From the NCBI GenBank assembly GCA_964035575.1, contig OZ037928.1, positions 124,001 to 188,000 of the forward strand: a stretch of DNA of 64,000 nucleotides, read 5' to 3'. Below, piece by piece: positions 30,417 to 39,672 of the stretch. Numbering within the stretch: the stretch's first letter is position 1; every line of letters begins with the position of its first letter. Source of the DNA: Rhynchopus sp. YZ270_cl-10 (lineage: Eukaryota; Euglenozoa; Diplonemea; Diplonemida; Diplonemidae). Below the pieces are notes generated by a model. The model was not told where the DNA came from. It did no database searches and saw nothing but the letters and a program-made list of their open reading frames with translations. The position numbers and the translations under genes were made by a program.

Positions 30417-30927
30417 TGTGGAGAAGGGGGGGGAGGAGTGTGTGTGCGTTAACGCTGTGTGGTGTGGTGGTGTTTGATAACAGATTTAGAGTTGGATGCT
30501 TGAGGGTAATTCTTGCGCAGAAATATGGCCGTGTCTTTTCTTGATGTTTTGGTGTGTAAACTGCCATTCAAACAGTCCTTTTTTTTTTTCACTTTTCTAT
30601 GTGTGTGTATTTGCGGAAAAGAGTGGGTAGTTTTTGTTCTTCTGTACAAAAGAAAAGAAAAGTTTGTAAGATGAACCTAAGCCTCTCGTGCTTAGTCACC
30701 TTGAAAGCAAAGAAGAACAAATTGAAATGTGCCCTCTCGTGACAGTGTACTGATCAAAAAAAAAAAATTTTTTTTTGGAGAGTATGGATTCTTGAGTGGA
30801 GAAGGGGAAGGAGGCACCGCTCGTGGAAACGATACGTTTCTCCCCCCCACCCCCCCAACCCCTCAAAATAGGTATGAACCTTTGTACTCTCATCCCCCCC
30901 TCCCCTCCCTCCCCCCCCCCCCCCCCC
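30417..30927. other. Gap between kinesin start and next gene
   Basis: Kinesin 5' flank. Contains the dispersed GATAACAGATTTAG...GAGGGTAATTCTTGCGCA motif (30468-30531), the AAGATGAACCTAAGCCTCTC motif (30668-30705) and the CCCTCTCGTGACAGTGTAC motif (30723-30750), the last two only 20 bp apart. Long C run at about 30908-30928. No gene. Confidence 0.55.
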
Positions 30928-32790
30928 CTACGCAAACCCATCCGAGTAGCCACCTTCCGATTCTGATGAAGAGTCTGCCACTTTGTCCTCACCTCCACCT
31001 CCACCCCCAGGGGCTTCCACAGCGAACGGCTCCACACCACCTCCACCTCCACCTCCACCTCCACCACCCACCGAACTCCCCGGCGACGGCGGCGTCGGCG
31101 GCGGCGACGACGACAATGACGACGCCGTTGGCGACTGCGGCACCTGCTTCGGCGATGCTGCCTCAGTCCTCCTCTTCCCCTCCTCCTCCTCCTCCTCTTC
31201 CTCCTGCGCTGCGACCACCCTTTTGCCTCCCGCCTCCCCCCCCACCCCACCACTCGAGCTGTACGACGACGACGACCGCGACGACGAACTCCTTGAGGAC
31301 GATATGCTGGAGGGCGGAGGCGACACCTGCTTCTTCTTCTTCTTCACCACCTTCTCTTTGGGCGTTGGGGAGACCCCCTTCTTGGGCTTCTGAGGGGGCG
31401 ATCGGGAGACCCTTTTTGGCGACATTTTTGGCCGTTTTTTGTTTTTCATTTCGTTTGGTGACGGAGAAGCATCATATTGCCGTGCTTGAATCCCTGCCAA
31501 CTCCGCCAACGCTCGCGCAGCTACGTAATCCCTTTCGATCTCCACCAACTGTTGAACCGGTTTTTTTATATGAAACCCCCACGGCACTGCGTGCTTCGTA
31601 TCAACTTTATGACCTTTTTTACCAGGTTTGCTTGGTTTCGCTAGCCTCGCAGGTTTAGCTAAGAGAAGTGAAAATCTCTCCTCCGAGACACTCACCTTCT
31701 TCCTTCTCCTCGGAGAAGCGGCTGGAGAAGCGGCCGGAGAAGCCGCTGCAGACCCAGGATGGTCCTCTCTCCGCACCACCACCTGAGGACCTATTTTTGG
31801 CAGTTTTGGTGCCCCTTCTGGATCTTTCCGTACAGACCCCCCATAAGCAGTGACCTGACCACGCACCCAATAAATTGGGGGAAACCTCTGACCATAGACT
31901 GGTCCGTCTTGGGTATGTGTGGCAACCTGGCGGACTCTTTTCGCAGCAGCGGCACAACCCTCTGAGGTTAACACTGTGGTACGCTTTGCGGGAGGGCGGG
32001 GAAGTCTTGCTCGGAGTATTTGAGGATGGGTAGAGGCTTTGTCTTTGTCCTTATCTTTATCTTCGCTTTCTTTGCCCGACGCGGTCTTTTTTTCAGTTCT
32101 GAGTGACGAACCCTTCTCTCTCTTCCCTGAATTTGCAAAATTTGAATGCGAATTGATAGATGCTTTGTTTTTCTGCTCCCTTTTTGACGCCCTACTAGAT
32201 ATAGTTGAATTCAATTCAGGGTCTGTTGTATTGTTCGATTCCTCCTTTTTGTCAATCCGTTTTGCACCGTTTTCGTGAACCTCCGCAGAACCTCGTCGGG
32301 TCCCGCTCATATCTTCTACAACAGCAGAGCTGCGTCTGGCCTGCCGATCAACATCTTCCGCGAGGACTCGAGAGACCAACTCCAAAGACGGTCGCCGCTC
32401 TGTTGTGGTGCCGGCAAGAAGTGCGTCCATCCCCTCCCGCGGTGCGTTGTGTTGGTGTGAACTGTTTGCCGCCTCAATGATGGGTGTCGGGTGTGGGTCC
32501 GAGGCAAACGGTGTGGTGTCAGCATCACTATTTTCCTCTGGCTGTGTGGAGGCGGTGCTGGGTGTTTTGCTGGTGTTTGGTTCTGAAGGTGTCTCCTTCG
32601 GTGGTGTGGGGGCTCTATTGTCTGTCTCATCATCCTCATCATCATTGGGTAGGTTTGCAGTGTGTTGGGCCGCCTCACCCTCACCGTCACCCCCACCCTC
32701 CGTCTCTGCCCCATCCGCAAGCACCTGAGAGAGCAGCTCTAAGGAAGGCCGCCGCTGTGCTGCTGATCCTCCTGAGAGCAGCGCGTCCAT
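30928..32790 (-). CDS. Disordered Ser/Lys/Pro/Gly-rich protein with internal repeat
   Basis: 620 residues from the ATG at 32788-32790, one exon, mostly low-complexity. The first line MDALLSGGSAAQRRPSLELL is repeated about 120 residues later as MDALLAGTTTERRPSLELVS; both include RRPSLEL, a likely basophilic-kinase site and amphipathic helix. The middle holds the only compact-looking part (VYGQRFPPIYWVRGQVTAYG and AVPWGFHIKKPVQQLVEIER). The C-terminal third is SR-like serine runs, an acidic run (E8), SP motifs, an 11-Gly run and SSSESEGGYSDGF. No family recognised; the open frame upstream of the ATG is His/Pro low-complexity and not counted. Real gene status rests on length and on the conserved internal repeat. 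Confidence 0.7.
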   Translation of the reverse strand: MDALLSGGSAAQRRPSLELLSQVLADGAETEGGGDGEGEAAQHTANLPNDDEDDETDNRAPTPPKETPSEPNTSKTPSTASTQPEENSDADTTPFASDPHPTPIIEAANSSHQHNAPREGMDALLAGTTTERRPSLELVSRVLAEDVDRQARRSSAVVEDMSGTRRGSAEVHENGAKRIDKKEESNNTTDPELNSTISSRASKREQKNKASINSHSNFANSGKREKGSSLRTEKKTASGKESEDKDKDKDKASTHPQILRARLPRPPAKRTTVLTSEGCAAAAKRVRQVATHTQDGPVYGQRFPPIYWVRGQVTAYGGSVRKDPEGAPKLPKIGPQVVVRREDHPGSAAASPAASPAASPRRRKKVSVSEERFSLLLAKPARLAKPSKPGKKGHKVDTKHAVPWGFHIKKPVQQLVEIERDYVAARALAELAGIQARQYDASPSPNEMKNKKRPKMSPKRVSRSPPQKPKKGVSPTPKEKVVKKKKKQVSPPPSSISSSRSSSSRSSSSYSSSGGVGGEAGGKRVVAAQEEEEEEEEGKRRTEAASPKQVPQSPTASSLSSSPPPTPPSPGSSVGGGGGGGGGGGVEPFAVEAPGGGGGGEDKVADSSSESEGGYSDGFA

Positions 32791-33360
32791 TACATATACG
32801 GAGTGGTAGGGGGGAGGGGGAGGGGAGAAGGAGGAGGAGGGGGGATGTGTGTGTCCTCGTCTTGGTTTGAGAAGGTTGAGAGAGAGGAGGTGGTGGTGGT
32901 GGTGTTTGATATACATAAATTAGGGGAGATATAGGGGGAGTGTGGTACCCCTAGACATACCAAGACACACCCCCTGACTGGGGTGTGTCGTACCCCGTGG
33001 GTGGTACTGGCCAGAAGGGAGTAAACTCTTGATAGACTATGGTACAAGGTGTAGGGTGTGTGTGTGTGGATATACCTTACGATAACACGCATTTGATGGT
33101 GTTACCGTATATTAGGTGTACACCAGGCAAGCACATTACCAAAAGTAACATGGTATCACACATACTACCGTTGGTTGCTAGTCAGGGGGTAACAAGGCCA
33201 CGGTGTAGTATCTATCCAGGGAGAAAGAGAGAGGCAGAGAACAAGGAGATTGAATGAGCAGCAGTAGAAAAAAAATTGCCATTTTCTTTGGGTGGCCACA
33301 ACGCACACACACACACACATGGGGGCCATATTCTGAGCAAGAATTACCCCTACTAGTTAT

Positions 33361-33400
<40 letters not shown>

Positions 33401-33681
33401 GGTGTTCTATTTAAAAAACAATACCCTTTCCCCCTCCCCACGTAGGGAAGCACAGCAGAGAATAAGACTCGGGGGGACCCGGGACCGGGGACCCGGTTAT
33501 TCTCAGCCGGACTGGGACCCGGTACCGGGACCTTGACCTGGACCCAGATACCGGGGACCCGGCTTATTCTCTGCTGTGCTTCCCTACCTCCCTCTTCTCG
33601 GCCTCTCGTTTTCTGAGTCCTGAGATGTTTTTCGAAGAAATATTTAAATACTTTTTGGACAGTTCTTAGCAACTGCCCTCC
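32791..33681. other. Intergenic gap with hairpins and CA repeat
   Basis: Contains a hairpin GACACACCCC-ctgact-GGGGTGTGTC (about 32966-32991), a minus-strand copy of the GGTAATTCTTGC motif (33328-33365), a (CA)n run (33365-33400) and a 146-bp palindrome (listed separately). No gene. Confidence 0.55.
33442..33587. repeat. 146-bp palindromic element with perfect 25-bp arms
   Basis: The left arm (33442-33466, GTAGGGAAGCACAGCAG...) is exactly inverted at 33563-33587. The 96-bp core is made of GGGACCCGG and GGACCGGG units, itself nearly self-complementary and G-run rich. Perfect arms suggest a young insertion or selection for structure. Confidence 0.9.
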
Positions 33682-35610
33682 TTAGTCCGTCTCTACGTAT
33701 TTTCCCTCCTTTTTGAGAATGTGCACAACGAACTCATCAAATACACAAGGCCACGCACCGACGTCCAGGTCGTAGTCAGAAAAGTCATGAGCATGCTGGG
33801 CAAAGGTCCGCATCTGCCGCCACACATCCCGGGACACCGATTTCAGCGGCGTCTCTGTTGTCATAAACTCACGCCAGTCGTCGAGCCGCGTCCATGCATG
33901 GCTGTCTTTGAACAGCAAGGTCCAGAGGTCCAGCGCCCCTGCACAGTCCATGTACTTCTGCTGTGTCGGGCGCGACCATTCGAAGCTGAATTCATAGAAC
34001 TCACGCCACTGTGTCTCGGCTGCGGCACGCCAGGCAGGCAGGGCGGCAGCGATGCTGGCGATGCTGTCGCAGGACCGTGCAGCAAGGCCGCAGAGGAACT
34101 CATCCTCGCCTATGGTGTAGGGGTCGCGGCATTGCAGGACCCATGCTGTGTGGGGGAAGGGGGATGGAGGGGATGGAGGGGGGTGGTGGTTTGTGATGGA
34201 AATATATCCATTTCGCTTGATCAGAAAAATTGAATTTGACATGTACAAACATGTCCTCGTGAAGAGTGTGTAGTCCAAACCTCGAAGCGCCTCACTCTAT
34301 CTCACACACATGGTATGAGCTGAGCTCCAAGGAGCGTGAAGAACTAGCCCCATTTTGTGAGTGTTGTGCTCTTCGTTGAGCAGTGTGTGGCCTTTTTACT
34401 TTTACTTTTTTGTAATTTTTCACCGTCTTACGGTGAAAAACCCCCCACAACTCATAACACCCACAGTCATTTTACTTCCGTCGTATAAACCCCACCACAA
34501 CTCTCTCCTCCGCATACCTACTACCAGCGGTGCAAGGTCGCTGTACGGGTCCACCCCAAGGTCCTGGAAGAAGCTCACCACCCCCTCGCCTTGGATGCAG
34601 GCTAGGGTCTCGTCGCCTCCCGCGTCTACACCTAGCTGCTTGTACTTCAGGAACAGATCCCGCAGTGCTGTGGACGGGTGTGCGTCGTCGTGTGTGTAGA
34701 AGACACGAAGGGCTTCCTGAAAGGGTGGTGTGTGTGTGGGTGTGTGTTTTGATAATGAACGACAACGAATTTAGCGTGGTAACGCCTGAACGGAGTATAA
34801 CCCACTGGTGTGATGTGATGTGGGTTTGATGTCTAGTGAGGGTAATTCTTGCGCAAGAATATGACCCTTTGTTGTGATGTGATGTGGTCCGATAACAGAT
34901 TTAAAAGTGGGTTACGCCTGAACGGAGTATAGCCCGCTGGTGTGGCGCAAAATGAATAACACCTATGCTTTGAGTCTGTGGGTTGCATGGCTGACATGTC
35001 GGAGGCTACCTGAAACGTGAGGTAACTTACAATTCAACTTTCGATTCGTAAAGGGAAATGCCAGAAAAATATGGAGAAAAATAGGGGCAAAAAGACAGCA
35101 AAAAAAAGCCCAAAAGAGAAGTACGTAGACTTTGTGCATACAGAGAGATCCCACCTGTTCTGAGCAAGCACCTCTGCCGCCTGGCGCTGCGTGCTGCCGG
35201 TGATCTGCACGAACTGCTCGCAGCTGTGCTGGTGCGGGTCGTTGTGTTGCCGGCTGTGCTGCTCAAGCTGACGGATCTGGCTTGGCAAGAGGTTCGCCAG
35301 TGTGGCCCGTGCTGTCTGTGCAGGTTTTTTGTGTGTTTTTTTTAATTTGAAAGTTTGGTTGGGAAATGGTTTTTAAAATTTTTGGTTGATGTGGCTGACG
35401 ACCCCCAAAATAGCAGAAAATAGCACTTTATCGCCCTTTTTCGCACCCCCCCCTTTTCAGCCACACCATTGGTTCTATTTTGCCACATACCACTTCGTTA
35501 GAATTGCTTAAGAGCAGCACCTGACGGACCACTGCTCGTGGAATATGAGGAAAACAGTGCGCAAGGCTGTGAAGGACTGCCGCACTCTGGTCCTGCGTGT
35601 GGGCGAACAT
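33682..35610 (-). CDS. DCN1-like protein (cullin neddylation), with CUE and UBA domains, 4 exons
   Basis: DCN1 proteins hold cullins and the NEDD8 E2 together and speed neddylation. Exons 5' to 3': 35610-35491, 35315-35142, 34716-34518, 34145-33682; 318 residues; donors GTATGT or GTATGC, AG acceptors, consistent phases. Residues 10-50 (LHSLAHCFPHIPRAVVRQVL...) fit a CUE fold. Residues 68-98 (EQFVQITGSTQRQAAEVLAQNRWDLS) match the UBA domain of DCN1. The rest is the PONY domain: LRDLFLKYKQLG, VSFFQDLGVDP, LVVAWVLQCRDPYTIGEDEF, WREFYEFSF, ALDLWTLLF and the C-terminal DLDVGAWPCVFDEFVVHI, which carries the DxGAWPxxxDxFV signature. An N-terminal CUE before the UBA is not usual in this family. The start ATG (35608-35610) is the first in frame; an upstream exon cannot be excluded. 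Confidence 0.88.
34780..34945. repeat. Dispersed repeat with palindromic ATTCTTGCGCAAGAAT in intron 2
   Basis: Inside DCN1 intron 2 the phrase ACGCCTGAACGGAGTATARC-CCRCTGGTGTG occurs twice (about 34780-34812 and 34914-34945). Between them is GAGGGTAATTCTTGCGCAAG, with the perfect 16-bp palindrome ATTCTTGCGCAAGAAT. Related copies are at 30468-30531 (plus) and 33328-33365 (minus). Confidence 0.7.
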
Positions 35611-36364
35611 CTTGCGGGGGGTAGCGAACACACAATACCAAAAACAACAAAAAAAAAAGCAAAAGCTCGCGACGCAACGTTCGATGTTTTTTTGTTGCCC
35701 CCTCAAATGGATCTCAGTTTTTCGCACAAAAAAAAAAAAATGTGTTTTTTCTTTTCGTTTCACACTTCTTGAAATGTGTGATTGTGTACGGGCTGGAAGG
35801 GGGTGGTGCTGGGTTTATTTTAGCAAAGATGAAGTGCGCAAAAAAAAAAAAGCACAAAAAACTAAAACTGCGGGGGTAGTTTGAAAGAGGGGAAAGAGGT
35901 TTCTTTTGTTTTGCGGGGTGTTTTGCAGGGTCCTCACCCCTTGGGAATTTCAGGCAAGTTTTCTGAACAAAAAAATGGTCAAAAAAAAAATTTCCCTTTT
36001 CTGCACCGAGGCTCGTTCTTCGTGTCTGCCGCGCGAACAACGTTTTCTACTACACAAAGCAGGGAAGTGTTGTGAAATTGAAAATTGTGAAAAAATAGTT
36101 TCTTGCCCCGCTTGTGAACGGGAGAAGAGGCGCCTTGACGACCTTGTGCTTGTTTTCTCTCTCTTTTTTTTGAAAAAATTGTAGGAGTAGTGTAGTTGCC
36201 TCGGTTGTGTTGCCACAGTTTGTGCGCACACAGTGGCCAGTTTGATGTGGGAGAGCGTCAATTCGGGGTAGAGCTCAGGGATCCGGCGTCAGGGATACTG
36301 CCGAAACATACAGCTCTCTTCCCCACTGATCCACCCCGCGGCTCGTCCCTGTATCGAGAAAACT
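35611..36364. other. Intergenic gap
   Basis: A/T- and C-rich DNA upstream of the DCN1-like gene. No coding potential, repeat family or structured element recognised. Confidence 0.5.
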
Positions 36365-38128
36365 TCAATCCAACATCGGTTCTATCTGGGCCATGTGGGA
36401 ATGTTGTTCCATGTGGTCCAACGCAATGCAGCGAGCCATGTCTTCATCACCCCCTGCACACACTTCACCATCGATTGAGGTCAACGCCGTGCAGCCTGAT
36501 AAGAACCTATCCCCAAGGGCTGTGACGCTGTGCAATCCTGCAAAGTTGATTGTGGTCAACGACGTGCAATCTGATAAGAACGATTTTCCAAGGCTCGTCA
36601 CGCTGCTCAATCCGGCAAAGTCGATTCTGATCAACTTCGTACAACCTGATAAGAACCAGCGCCCAACGCATGTGACGCCGTTAAATCCTGCAAAGTCGAT
36701 TGAGGTCAACGACGTGCAACTTGATAAAAACGAGTCCCCAAGGCTCGTCACGCTGCCCAATCCTGCAAAGTCGATTGCTGCTAACTCTGTGCAATGGAAT
36801 AAGAAATAATTTCCTACACTCGTGAGACTCCTCAATCCTGCAAAGTTGATTGAGGTCAACGACATGCAACATGATAAGAACGAGTCTCCAAGGCTCGTGA
36901 CACTGCGCAATCCCGCAAAGTCGATTGTCGTTAACGCCGTGCAACCTGCTAAAAACTTATCCCCTAGGCTCGTGGCGCTGCTTAATCCTGCAAAGTCGAT
37001 TGAGAGCAACGATATGCATTGGTATAAGAAATATTTTCCGATACTCGTGACATTGCTCAATCCTGCCAAGTCGATTGAGGTCAAAGACGAACAGCCTGAT
37101 AAGAACGAGTTGCCAAGGCTTGTGACGCTGCTCAAGCCTGCCAAGTTGGTTGTGGTCAACGAAGTGCAACCTGCTAAAAACTCATCCCCAAGGTGTGCGA
37201 CGCTCCAGCCTGCAAAGTCGATAGAGGTTAATGCCGTGCAACCTGATAAGAATGACTTTCCAAGGCTCGTGACACTGCGTAATTCTGCAACGTCGATTGT
37301 CGTTAACTCCGTGCAATCAGCTAAAAGCTTGTCACCGATGCTTGCGACATTGCGCAATCCTGCAAAGTCGATCGTCGTTAACGCCGTGCAATGTTGTAAA
37401 AACTTGTCACCGATGCTTGCGACATTGCTCAATCCTACAAAGTCGATTGAGGTCAACGACGTGCAACCTGATAAAAACCTATCCCCAAGGCTTGCGACAC
37501 TGCCCAATCCTGCGAAGTTGATTGTGGTCAACGACGTGCAATCTGCCATGAACTGGTCTCCAAGGCTTGCGACACTGCTCAAACCTGAAAAGTCGACGAC
37601 GGACGTTCCTAATGACCTGCAGTCGGCCAGGAACCTGTCCCCTATTCGGGTGACATTGATCAACCCCGACAGGTCAATAGATTCCAGAGACGTACACCGA
37701 CAGAGAAAGCCGTGCCCAATCGCAGTTGTCGCCAACGGGGCACTGAGATCAAGAACAACCATCCCAGTCCTTGCCAGGAACTCTGCCGGAATCGCCGTCA
37801 CAACTTCTGCCTGCAGAAACAGCTGCGCGACCTTGGGATCCTTCACCTCCTTCAACCTCTGCAACGTCAGGTCTGTCTCACCCAACCCATGAAGCGTTGC
37901 TGTCGCTTCGGATCGAGGTGTCTGCGTCAACACGACTGTGTCGCCGGCACTCATCGCTGTGATGTTGATGTCCTCTCCTTCGTCCTTCCCTCCAAAGCTC
38001 ATATGAAAGCTGTCTTCAGCAAACCCCGCTGTAGCTGCCACCTTCCGCCGCAGGTCCTTCGCTGTGTAGTGCACATCCACATCGACGACGTACCAGTTCC
38101 CATCAAAGCCCTCGACGTTGAGTTCCAT
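36365..38128 (-). CDS. Ubiquitin-like/LRR protein, type A, about 18 repeats
   Basis: 587 residues from the ATG at 38126-38128 (MELNVEGFDGNWYVVDVDV), the longest repeat tract here. Ubiquitin-like domain 1-70, linker (LGETDLTLQRLKEVKDP...LQAEVVTAIP) to about 115, then about 17 full 25-residue repeats plus a partial one, with the type A consensus DFAGL. Small length changes occur in single repeats (CRSLGTSVVDFSGL has two extra residues; FAGWSVAHLG is one shorter). It ends after a partial repeat in an acidic segment (GEVCAGGDEDMARCIALDHM) with no basic tail. It stands alone among single-copy genes, away from the clusters. The plus-strand frame over it (36822-37892) is an antisense shadow. Confidence 0.9.
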   Translation of the reverse strand: MELNVEGFDGNWYVVDVDVHYTAKDLRRKVAATAGFAEDSFHMSFGGKDEGEDINITAMSAGDTVVLTQTPRSEATATLHGLGETDLTLQRLKEVKDPKVAQLFLQAEVVTAIPAEFLARTGMVVLDLSAPLATTAIGHGFLCRCTSLESIDLSGLINVTRIGDRFLADCRSLGTSVVDFSGLSSVASLGDQFMADCTSLTTINFAGLGSVASLGDRFLSGCTSLTSIDFVGLSNVASIGDKFLQHCTALTTIDFAGLRNVASIGDKLLADCTELTTIDVAELRSVTSLGKSFLSGCTALTSIDFAGWSVAHLGDEFLAGCTSLTTTNLAGLSSVTSLGNSFLSGCSSLTSIDLAGLSNVTSIGKYFLYQCISLLSIDFAGLSSATSLGDKFLAGCTALTTIDFAGLRSVTSLGDSFLSCCMSLTSINFAGLRSLTSVGNYFLFHCTELAAIDFAGLGSVTSLGDSFLSSCTSLTSIDFAGFNGVTCVGRWFLSGCTKLIRIDFAGLSSVTSLGKSFLSDCTSLTTINFAGLHSVTALGDRFLSGCTALTSIDGEVCAGGDEDMARCIALDHMEQHSHMAQIEPMLD

Positions 38129-38574
38129 GTGAGGATGTGTGTTCTTTGTCTGTTGAGAGTGGTGCTATTGTGTTTTGGTTTATCCTTTTGTGATGGGTTT
38201 TGTCAAAAAGGGGGTTTTTTTTTCTGCGAGCTTTTTTTTCGAGGTGAACCGTACGATGCAACACATTAATAATTATTTTTCTTGGAACAAGGGGGTAACA
38301 GAGCCTCAGCCAATGCGCCCCCTCGAACTTCGAAGGAAGAAAAACTTGAAAGAGAATGAACGCGCCTCTTCGTGCGGGGGGCTGGAGGGAGGGACGCGGG
38401 AAGGCCGAAGCAAAGTCTATTTTTTTTTTTTTGTTAAAATTAGAAATCAATATTATCCCATCGTGGGTCTACCATTGTTATACTCTCCCCACACACGCTA
38501 AGTTGTCGTGAAAAAAAGTGTAAACTTTTTTTTAGGACATGACGTGACGGGCCACACCGTTCTACCCCCCCCCC

Positions 38575-39618
38575 TTAGGGGGTGCGATGAGGCCGTTTTT
38601 TCTGTAACACACCCGAAAAAATCATAAACAGTGTAAAAAAAATCAGTCGAAAACACAAAATCACCCCAGGAAACACATTTGGTGGACTATGCCTTACTTT
38701 TTGGTGCCTTTTTGGCACTTTCTGGCACTTTCCCCCCCGATTTTTTGACACTTTTTGTCGCATTTTCACCCAATTTCCCCCTTTTCTGAGGGTATTTGAT
38801 ACAGGGCGATTTATCAAAAAATTCAAAAATTTAAAACAGTCCAAAACAAGAGGAAAAGTGGATTTTTCCAGTCATATGTGTGCACGGAGTGATTTCCGTG
38901 GGGTTTTGGGGCCAAAAGTCCATTTTTCTTTATGTCTTCGCTGAAAATTTTGAATTTTTTTTATACACAAAAACCACATTTTAGCCGGGAGGAGAAAGTG
39001 TTGCAAAAGTGTTGCAAGAGGGGTTTTTGACCTGCAGGCACCAAAATCGACCAAAAAGTGGTCGCAAATATGATTTTCCACCCCTCCTGGGGTGGGGAGG
39101 GTAACTCCTGGGGGTTTTTGTGACCTCTGTGGACCTTTGGGTGGAGTTTTTTGGGTTCTCAGGTACGGAACAAGTCTGGAAACTACTAATGTATAGGTAT
39201 TTTCTAGTGTTGCACCCGACGAAACACCTCTTGGAGACCCAACCTGGACCCCTAAAAGTCACAAAAACCACATAATTCGACCCTGGGACCCCACAGGAGG
39301 GCGAATGGGGTGTTTTTTTGGTGTTTGGAGGGTTTTCTGGGGGCTAGGGAGAGTATTTTCGAAAGTGTTGCATTTCGGTCAAGACGTGTTACATTTTTGT
39401 TACATGTTTTTCGTGTTTTTTTCAGAAAAAATGCATTTTTTTTGGGTAGGAAAGCTCCTGTGGTGATCGTCCGGTATTTTACTGGGATATTTTGCTGGTC
39501 CCCAGGCGGATTTGCGGCCAGGTACGCCCTTTTTAGTGGGATTTTTGACCTAAATTTCAAAAAAATGGGTTTGTTACACTAATTCCTTAAGGATTTCTAC
39601 TACCGTTGCACCCCCTAA
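38575..39618. mobile_element. 1,044-bp inverted-repeat element, noncoding
   Basis: The left end TTAGGGGGTGCGATG and the complement of the right end TTAGGGGGTGCAACG agree over 11 bases and partly beyond; GTAACACACCC and GTAACAAACCC repeat the symmetry 20-30 bp further in. The element lies between a run of 10 C (left) and 9 C (right), so a 9-bp duplication as in Mutator-like elements is possible but cannot be told from a pre-existing C run. No transposase. Interior has T-rich direct repeats (TTTGGCACTTTCTGGCAC). Confidence 0.65.
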
Positions 39619-39672
39619 CCCCCCCCCTACCACGCAGTCCTACACATCCATCTGGCACCCTAGCAAACAGCA

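Noticed and set aside
28458-30452. 664-codon plus-strand open frame
   Set aside because: Antisense to the kinesin motor exon, whose frame has clear motor motifs and splice junctions.
30729-31658. 309-codon plus-strand frame rich in Pro and Thr
   Set aside because: Antisense to the disordered protein gene; composition mirrors its low-complexity tracts.
38575-38585. TTAGGG-like string
   Set aside because: Single occurrence, part of a terminal inverted repeat; no telomeric array.
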